A stretch of DNA of 13,456 nucleotides from Comamonadaceae bacterium (GTDB taxonomy: Bacteria; Pseudomonadota; Gammaproteobacteria; Burkholderiales; Burkholderiaceae_C), in assembly GCA_021286965.1 (NCBI GenBank), contig JAJTBK010000248.1:1-13456 (forward strand). The letters are read 5' to 3'. The notes under the pieces are model-generated. The model had not been told where the DNA came from and made no database searches. It worked only from the letters and a program-made list of their open reading frames with translations. The position numbers and the translations under genes were made by a program. Within the stretch, counting starts at the first letter, position 1, and each line of letters opens with the position of its first letter. Below are positions 1 to 5,167 of this stretch, piece after piece.

Positions 1-583
1 CAGCCACCTGCAGGTGCTGGGCATGCCGATCGAGAGCGCGATGAGCAAGTACCTGTTCTGCCTCGCGCTGCTCGTGGTCGTGGCGCTGCTGGCCAAGAAC
101 CTGGTGCGCGGCGCCGTCGGCCGCGAGTGGATGGCGATCCGCGACATGGACGTGGCCGCCGCCGTCATCGGCATCCGCCCCATGTACGCCAAGCTCTCGG
201 CCTTTGCCGTCAGCAGTTTCATCGTCGGCATGGCCGGCGCCCTCTGGGCCTTTATCCACCTGGGCGCCTGGGAGCCGGCGGCGTTCTCGGTCGAGGTCTC
301 GTTCAAGCTGCTGTTCATGGTCATCATCGGCGGCCTGGGCTCGATCATGGGGGGCTTCTTTGGCGCCGCCTTCATCGTCGTGCTGCCGATTTTCCTCAAC
401 CTGTTCCTGCCCGCCTTCCTGGGGCTGTTCGGGGTCGCGATTTCCACCGCCGGCCTGTCACACGCCGAGCTGATGATCTTCGGCGCGCTCATCGTCTGGT
501 TCCTCATCGTCGAGCCACACGGCCTGGCCAAGCTCTGGGCCACGGGCAAGCAAAAGCTGCGTGTCTGGCCGTTCCCGCATTGA
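1..583 (+). CDS. livM: Branched-chain amino acid-type ABC transporter permease (LivM family), 3' part
   Basis: Inner-membrane permease subunit of a HAAT-type ABC importer. The reading frame is open from the window edge (first full codon at position 2) to TGA at 581-583, leaving 193 residues; LivM proteins are usually about 320-350, so roughly the C-terminal half to 60% is present. Seen: several hydrophobic helices, and a cytoplasmic coupling segment around codons for VAAAVIGIRPMYAKLSAF, the EAA-type loop that contacts the ATPases. Further helices carry the glycine-rich GGLGSIMGGFFGA stretch typical of LivH/LivM. It is followed after 41 nt by a binding-protein gene and then a LivF ATPase, which supports the call. 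The substrate cannot be read from the permease. Internal ATGs at 14 and 23-25 are not starts, because homologous sequence continues upstream of them. Confidence 0.9.
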   Translation, partial: SHLQVLGMPIESAMSKYLFCLALLVVVALLAKNLVRGAVGREWMAIRDMDVAAAVIGIRPMYAKLSAFAVSSFIVGMAGALWAFIHLGAWEPAAFSVEVSFKLLFMVIIGGLGSIMGGFFGAAFIVVLPIFLNLFLPAFLGLFGVAISTAGLSHAELMIFGALIVWFLIVEPHGLAKLWATGKQKLRVWPFPH

Positions 584-613
584 TTTCCCCTGCTGCTTCC
601 CTCTAATTTCACT

Positions 614-618
614 AGGAG
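614..618 (+). promoter_or_regulatory. Ribosome binding site of the binding-protein gene
   Basis: AGGAG lies 6 nt before ATG 625. It fixes that start and is the clearest Shine-Dalgarno sequence in the first operon, consistent with the high expression expected of a periplasmic binding protein. Confidence 0.75.
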
Positions 619-624
619 ACAACC

Positions 625-1950
625 ATGAAGCTTTCCAAGATCGTGCTGGCCGCCAGCCTCGCCCTGGCGGGTACGGGCATGACCACCCAGGCACTGGCGC
701 AGGCCAAGGAGCAGTTCTTCCCGCTGCTGTCCTACCGCACCGGCCCCTACGCCCCCAACGGCACGCCCTGGGCCAACGGCAAGCAGGACTACATCAAGAT
801 GATCAACGCCCGCGACGGCGGCGTGAACGGCGTCAAGCTGACGTTCGAGGAATGCGAAACCGGCTACGCCACCGATCGCGGCGTGGAGTGCTACGAGCGC
901 CTCAAAAGCCGTCCGGGCGTGGCCCTGTTCGACCCCCAGGCCACCGGCATCACCTTCGCCCTGACGGAGAAGGCCCCGGTGGACAAGATCCCGCTGATGA
1001 CGCTGGGCTACGGCCTGTCGGTGGCGCAGGACGGCATGGCCTTCAAGTGGAACTTCCCGCTCATGGGCAGCTACTGGACGGGCGCCGACATCCTGGTGCA
1101 GCACATTGGCAAGAGCGCCGGCGGCCTGGACAAGCTCAAGGGCAAGAAAATCACCCTGGTTTACCACGACAGCCCCTTTGGCAAGGAGCCCATCCCGCTC
1201 CTGCAAGAACGCGCCAAGATGCACGGCTTTGAGCTGCAGCTGCTGCCCGTGACGGCCCCCGGCGTGGAGCAAAAAGCCACCTGGCTGCAGGTGCGCAAGG
1301 ACCGCCCGGACTACGTGCTGCTGTGGGGCTGGGGCGTGATGAACTCCACCGCCCTGAAGGAAGCCCAGGCCACGGGCTACCCGCGCGAGAAGATGTACGG
1401 CGTCTGGTGGGCCGGCGCCGAGCCGGACGTGCGCGATGTCGGCGACGGCGCCAAGGGCTACCACGCGCTGGCGCTCAACGGCCACGGCACGCAGTCCAAG
1501 GTGATGCAGGACATCCTCAAGCTCGTGCACGACAAGGGCCAGGGCACGGGCGCCAAGGACGAAGTCGGCTCGGTGCTGTACACGCGCGGCGTCATCATCC
1601 AGATGCTGAGCGTGGAGGCCGTGCGCCGCGCGCAAGAGCGCTTTGGCAAGGGCAAGGTCATGACCGGCGAGCAAGTGCGCTGGGGGCTGGAGAACCTGGC
1701 GCTGGACCAGAAAAAACTCGACGCCCTGGGCTTCAACGACGTCATGCGCCCCATCTCGACCAGCTGCACCGACCACATGGGCTCCACCTGGGCCCGCGTG
1801 CAAACCTGGGACGGCAAGAACTGGAAGATGGACAGTGACTGGTACCAGGCCGACGAGCAAATCCTCAAGCCCCTGGTGAAAGCCGGGGCCGAGAAATACC
1901 TGGCCGACAAGAAGATGCAGCGCCGCGACGCGGCCGATTGCCAAAGCTAA
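625..1950 (+). CDS. Periplasmic substrate-binding protein of a branched-chain amino acid-type ABC transporter
   Basis: A 441-residue extracytoplasmic ligand receptor of the Peripl_BP_6 (LivK-like) type. The N-terminus is a Sec signal peptide: MKLSK basic start, hydrophobic core at about residues 6-19, and an ALA-QA/AQA-K cleavage region at 23-28, so the mature protein probably starts near residue 26-28. The mature part opens with FFPLLSYRTGPYAPNG, the usual first beta strand and ligand loop of this fold. Four or more cysteines are present (for example ECETGYATDRGVEC near residues 76-90), so a periplasmic disulfide is possible. The gene lies between the permease and the LivF ATPase. Length is somewhat above classic LivK (about 370 residues) but normal for the subfamily found beside CoA ligases. 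The ligand is not readable; with the ligase downstream, an aromatic or other carboxylic acid is as likely as an amino acid. No lipobox is seen, so it is soluble rather than a lipoprotein. Confidence 0.9.
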   Translation: MKLSKIVLAASLALAGTGMTTQALAQAKEQFFPLLSYRTGPYAPNGTPWANGKQDYIKMINARDGGVNGVKLTFEECETGYATDRGVECYERLKSRPGVALFDPQATGITFALTEKAPVDKIPLMTLGYGLSVAQDGMAFKWNFPLMGSYWTGADILVQHIGKSAGGLDKLKGKKITLVYHDSPFGKEPIPLLQERAKMHGFELQLLPVTAPGVEQKATWLQVRKDRPDYVLLWGWGVMNSTALKEAQATGYPREKMYGVWWAGAEPDVRDVGDGAKGYHALALNGHGTQSKVMQDILKLVHDKGQGTGAKDEVGSVLYTRGVIIQMLSVEAVRRAQERFGKGKVMTGEQVRWGLENLALDQKKLDALGFNDVMRPISTSCTDHMGSTWARVQTWDGKNWKMDSDWYQADEQILKPLVKAGAEKYLADKKMQRRDAADCQS

Positions 1951-1957
1951 AGCGCCA

Positions 1958-1978
1958 GCGCCCCCGGGAGGGGGCCGC
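1958..1978 (+). other. GC-rich hairpin between the binding-protein and LivF genes
   Basis: Eight nt after the binding-protein stop, GCGCCCCC (1958-1965) pairs with GGGGGCCGC (1970-1978) across a GGGA loop, with one bulged C. The stem is almost pure G-C. No T-run follows, so it is not a classic intrinsic terminator. A stem of this kind after a binding-protein gene could protect the upstream mRNA or attenuate the downstream gene; that role is inference. Confidence 0.45.
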
Positions 1979-2029
1979 ACCCCGGCGCCCCTCCCCGTTC
2001 CCCCACCCTCTTGCACCCAAAGGCCCGCC

Positions 2030-2839
2030 ATGGACAGCCCGCCCATCGTTCTCAACGTCAACGGCATCGAGGTCATCTACAACCACGTCATCCTGGTGCT
2101 CAAAGGCGTCTCGCTGAGCGTGCCCGAGGGCCGCATCGTCGCCCTGCTCGGCGGCAACGGCGCCGGCAAGACGACCACGCTGCGCGCCATCTCCAACCTG
2201 CTCAAGGCCGAGCGCGGCGCCGTCACCAAGGGCAGCATCGCGCTGCGCGGCGAGCGCATCGAGAACCTCTCGCCGGCCGACCTGGTGCAGCGCGGCGTGG
2301 TGCAGGTGATGGAAGGGCGCCACTGCTTTGCCCACCTGACGATCGAAGAAAACCTCATGACCGGCAGCTACACCCGGCGCGACAAGGGCGAGATCGCCGC
2401 CAACCTGGAGAAGGTCTACAACTACTTCCCGCGCCTGAAAACGCGCCGCAGCAGCCAGGCGGCTTACACCTCGGGCGGCGAGCAGCAGATGTGCGCCATC
2501 GGCCGCGCGCTCATGTGCAACCCCAGCATCGTGCTGCTCGACGAGCCCTCCATGGGCCTGGCGCCGCAGATCGTCGAAGAAGTCTTCAACATCGTGCAAG
2601 ACCTGAACCAGAAGGAAAAAACCACCTTCATCCTGGCCGAGCAAAACACCCACATGGCACTCAAGTACGCCGACTACGGCTACATCATGGAAAGCGGGCG
2701 CATCGTCATGGACGGCGCCGCGCAGGAGCTGGCCAGCAACGAGGACGTGAAGGAGTTCTACCTCGGCATGGGCAGCGGCGAGAGAAAGAGCTTCAAGGAC
2801 GTCAAAAGCTACAAGCGGCGCAAACGCTGGTTGGCTTGA
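2030..2839 (+). CDS. livF: Branched-chain amino acid-type ABC transporter ATP-binding protein (LivF family)
   Basis: One of the two ATPases that power the importer; acts on the cytoplasmic face. Of 269 residues, visible motifs are Walker A GGNGAGKT (41-48), Q-loop Q92, signature SGGEQ (148-152), Walker B IVLLDE (167-172) and, in place of the usual switch histidine, the LAEQN segment (202-206) characteristic of LivF. LivF is normally about 235 residues; this one carries about 25 extra C-terminal residues, strongly basic (KSYKRRKRWLA at the end). The start ATG 2030 has a weak AAAGG at 2019-2023. It lies 79 nt after the binding-protein gene, with a GC hairpin between them, and 85 nt before the ligase gene, with an interspersed repeat between those. 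The partner LivG ATPase must be encoded elsewhere, most likely upstream. Confidence 0.93.
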   Translation: MDSPPIVLNVNGIEVIYNHVILVLKGVSLSVPEGRIVALLGGNGAGKTTTLRAISNLLKAERGAVTKGSIALRGERIENLSPADLVQRGVVQVMEGRHCFAHLTIEENLMTGSYTRRDKGEIAANLEKVYNYFPRLKTRRSSQAAYTSGGEQQMCAIGRALMCNPSIVLLDEPSMGLAPQIVEEVFNIVQDLNQKEKTTFILAEQNTHMALKYADYGYIMESGRIVMDGAAQELASNEDVKEFYLGMGSGERKSFKDVKSYKRRKRWLA

Positions 2840-2894
2840 TTACTATCAAATTAATAGCTGCTCGCGCTTGCTATACAAGCGCTAGAGCCATATT
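2840..2894 (+). repeat. Short interspersed hairpin repeat, copy 1 (intergenic)
   Basis: AT-richer than its surroundings, this element starts 1-2 nt after the livF stop and fills most of the 85-nt gap before the ligase gene. Core TAGCTGCTCGCGCTTGC (2855-2871) is identical over 17 nt to the second copy at 13130-13185 on the other strand, and flanking blocks (CTAT at the left; AAGCGCT and CCA-ATTT at the right) also match. An inner hairpin GCGCTTG-CTATA-CAAGCGC (2864-2882) can extend through GCTC/GAGC. It resembles a repeat that I recall as common between genes in Comamonadaceae; this is memory, not a search. There is no coding potential for a transposase. Confidence 0.8.
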
Positions 2895-2909
2895 TCATAC
2901 AAAACCCGC

Positions 2910-2916
2910 AAAGGAG
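2910..2916 (+). promoter_or_regulatory. Ribosome binding site of the ligase-like gene
   Basis: AAAGGAG lies 8 nt before ATG 2925, directly downstream of the repeat. It fixes the start at 2925 and argues for independent translation initiation rather than coupling to livF. Confidence 0.7.
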
Positions 2917-2924
2917 CCCCTGGC

Positions 2925-4172
2925 ATGAGCATGTACTACGACGCGCTGGAAACCCGCCCCGCCGCCGAACGCGAGGCTGCACTGCTGGCCGCACTGCCCG
3001 GCCACATCGCCCAGGCACAGCAGGCCAGCAGCGCCTTTGCCCACATCCTGGCCGGGGTCGATGCACGCAGCATCACCAGCCGCGCCGCGCTGGCGCAGCT
3101 GCCGGTGACGCGCAAGCACGAGCTGCTCGCACGCCAGCAGGCGCTGCGCGCGCAAGACCCGCTGGGCGGCTTTGCCACCCGCCGCTGGGGCCCGGACATG
3201 CCGCGCGTCTTCTCCAGCCCCGGCCCGATCTACGAGCCCCAGGGCGGCGGCGCCGACCACTGGCGCATGGCGCGCGCACTCTACGCCGCCGGCTTTCGCA
3301 CCGGCGAGCTGGCGCACAACTGCTTTTCGTACCACTTCGTGCCCGCCGGCGCCATGATGGAGGCGGGCGCCCAGGCCCTGGGCTGCACCGTGTTCCCCGG
3401 CGGCACAGGCCAGACCGAGCAGCAGGTGCAGGCCATGGCGCAGCTGCAGCCGGCGGGCTACATCGGCACGCCGAGCTTTCTCAAAATCATCATCGAAAAA
3501 GCACAGGACATGGGCCTGGCCCTGCCCAGCCTGCGCAAGGCCCTGCTCTCGGCCGAAGCCTTCCCGCCCTCGCTGCGCGACTGGCTGGCCGAGCGCGGCA
3601 TCACCGCCTACCAGTGCTACGCCAGCGCCGACCTGGGCCTGATCGCCTACGAAACCAGCGCCCGCGCCGGCCTGGTGCTGGCCGAGGACATCCTGGTCGA
3701 GATCGTGCGCCCGGGCAGCAGCGAGCCCGTGGCCGAGGGCGAGGTCGGCGAAGTGGTGGTCACCAGCTTCAACCCCGCCTACCCGCTCATTCGCTTTGGC
3801 ACCGGCGACCTCTCGGCCACGCTGCCCGGCCCCTGCCCCACCGGGCGCAGCAACACCCGCATCCAGGGCTGGATGGGCCGCGCCGACCAGACCACCAAGG
3901 TGCGGGGCATGTTTGTGCAACCAGCGCAGGTGGCGGCGCTGGTGCAGCGCTTTCCACAGGTGCAGCGCGCGCGCCTGGTGGTCAGCGGCGCCATGGCCAG
4001 CGACCAGCTGCTGCTGCAGGTGGAAACGCGCGAAACCGCAGCCGGCCTGGCGACGCTGCTGCAGGAAGCCGCGCGCGAGCTCACCGGCCTGCGCGCCGAG
4101 GTCGAGATGCTGCCCCCGGGCTGCCTGCCCAACGACGGCAAGGTGATCGAGGACGCCCGCTCCTACGACTGA
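2925..4172 (+). CDS. Phenylacetate-CoA ligase-like adenylate-forming enzyme
   Basis: A 415-residue member of the PaaK-like branch of the ANL superfamily (family activity: carboxylate + ATP + CoA to acyl-CoA). Visible: the core fold with RFGTGDLS (290-297, the conserved Asp at 294), the hinge region GRADQTTKVRGMFVQP (318-333), and a C-terminal domain ending in DGKVIED (404-410), whose Lys406 sits where the catalytic lysine of PaaK lies. Two motifs differ from classic PaaK: the Ser/Thr/Gly-rich phosphate loop (SSGTTG in PaaK) reads FSSPGPIYEP (96-105), and the Y-G-x-(S/T)-E motif reads YASADLG (232-238). These look like subfamily features rather than decay, since the frame is intact. It is the last gene of the transporter operon, so it probably activates the imported acid. 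Its 3' end overlaps the converging acyltransferase gene by 10 bp. Substrate unknown. Confidence 0.8.
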   Translation: MSMYYDALETRPAAEREAALLAALPGHIAQAQQASSAFAHILAGVDARSITSRAALAQLPVTRKHELLARQQALRAQDPLGGFATRRWGPDMPRVFSSPGPIYEPQGGGADHWRMARALYAAGFRTGELAHNCFSYHFVPAGAMMEAGAQALGCTVFPGGTGQTEQQVQAMAQLQPAGYIGTPSFLKIIIEKAQDMGLALPSLRKALLSAEAFPPSLRDWLAERGITAYQCYASADLGLIAYETSARAGLVLAEDILVEIVRPGSSEPVAEGEVGEVVVTSFNPAYPLIRFGTGDLSATLPGPCPTGRSNTRIQGWMGRADQTTKVRGMFVQPAQVAALVQRFPQVQRARLVVSGAMASDQLLLQVETRETAAGLATLLQEAARELTGLRAEVEMLPPGCLPNDGKVIEDARSYD

Positions 4173-5167
4173 TCCGGATCCCGCTGCCGCCCGCGCCACC
4201 AGCCGCCGGCAAAATGCCGCCCCGCCGCCAGCAGGCCGCGCGGGCGGCGCGGGTCAAAGGCCAGCAGGCCGACGCGCGCGCGCCGCTGCGCCATCCAGTC
4301 GCGCTTGTAGGCGTCGTCGCCGCTGAGGTAATCGACCTCGGCCACGCCATCGACCTCCATGGCGTGCCGCATCAGGGCCGCCGTCAGCACCGAACCCACC
4401 GAAAACCGCTCCTGCCCCTGCACATAGGCCAGCTTGTAGATCAGGGCCTTGCCGTCCTGGCACCACCAGACCTGGGCCGCCACCGGCTGCGTGCCCCGCC
4501 ACAACAGCCCCAGGCGCAGCGCCCCCTGGTGCGCCGCCCACCGCACCAGCGCCGGCATGAACGCAGGGCAGGCCTCGGGCGCCTTCCAGCTCTGCGCGTA
4601 CACCGCCAGGTAGGCCGCCAGCGCCTCCTCCAGCGCCGGCCCCGGCGCCTGCACGATGGCGATGCGCCAGGGCCCGGCACGCGCCAGGCGCCGCTGGCCC
4701 CGTTCGACGCTGTGGCGCAGCGCCGAGGGGCGCTGCGCCCAGTAGTCGGCAAAGCCCCCCGCCGGCACCGGCTGAAACCAATTGCCAAAGCAGAAGAACC
4801 GATCCGTCCAGTACCCCGCCCGGCGCAGCTGCGCCTGCAGCAGCGCCAGCCAGGCACTGTCGGCGGCCAGCGGCTGCAGGCGCAGGCCATGGCCTGCGGG
4901 CTGGCGCCGCAGGGCCGCAATCGCCGCCTGCCACTGCGCCTCGGTCAATGCCGCCAGACGTTCGCTCGCACCCACCGGGCCATACAGGCCGCTGTAGTAG
5001 TTGCTCAGCGCCAGCCAGGGGCCGCCGGGCTGCTGCTGCATCAGCGGCAGGTACAGCGCCTGGGCCGCCCCGGTGGCCGGCGCCAGCGGCCAATTCCAGC
5101 AGCGCCGGGGCGGCTGCGCCAGGCCATGGGCCTGCAGCAGGGCAAACCAGGCCGGGCTGTCAAACAC
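4163..5167 (-). CDS. GNAT-fold acyltransferase, Acetyltransf_6 (CelD/BioF2-like) type
   Basis: A soluble protein of 334 residues if translation starts at GTG 5167. The frame stays open to an ATG at 5314, but that extra stretch is arginine-rich read-through of the upstream phosphodiesterase gene and does not look like protein; GTG-TTT-GAC gives the N-terminus (M)FDSPAWFALLQ, typical of this family. The GTG overlaps the phosphodiesterase TGA by 8 nt, implying translational coupling. The C-terminal half (about 145-295) matches the acyl-CoA-binding GNAT domain: RHSVERGQRRL (151-161), SWK (193-195), a central strand region LRLGLLWRGTQPVAAQVWW, and GDDAYKRDW (283-291). Family members acylate or transfer to small molecules or surface polysaccharide precursors; the acceptor here is unknown. 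The stop codon (TAG, 4163-4165) lies inside the converging ligase gene. The start choice is less certain than the family. Confidence 0.75.
   Translation of the reverse strand: MFDSPAWFALLQAHGLAQPPRRCWNWPLAPATGAAQALYLPLMQQQPGGPWLALSNYYSGLYGPVGASERLAALTEAQWQAAIAALRRQPAGHGLRLQPLAADSAWLALLQAQLRRAGYWTDRFFCFGNWFQPVPAGGFADYWAQRPSALRHSVERGQRRLARAGPWRIAIVQAPGPALEEALAAYLAVYAQSWKAPEACPAFMPALVRWAAHQGALRLGLLWRGTQPVAAQVWWCQDGKALIYKLAYVQGQERFSVGSVLTAALMRHAMEVDGVAEVDYLSGDDAYKRDWMAQRRARVGLLAFDPRRPRGLLAAGRHFAGGWWRGRQRDPDQS

Noticed and set aside
2202..2650. LivF lacks the switch-region histidine of ABC ATPases
   Set aside because: The EQN segment in that place is normal for LivF-type ATPases, so it is not a defect.
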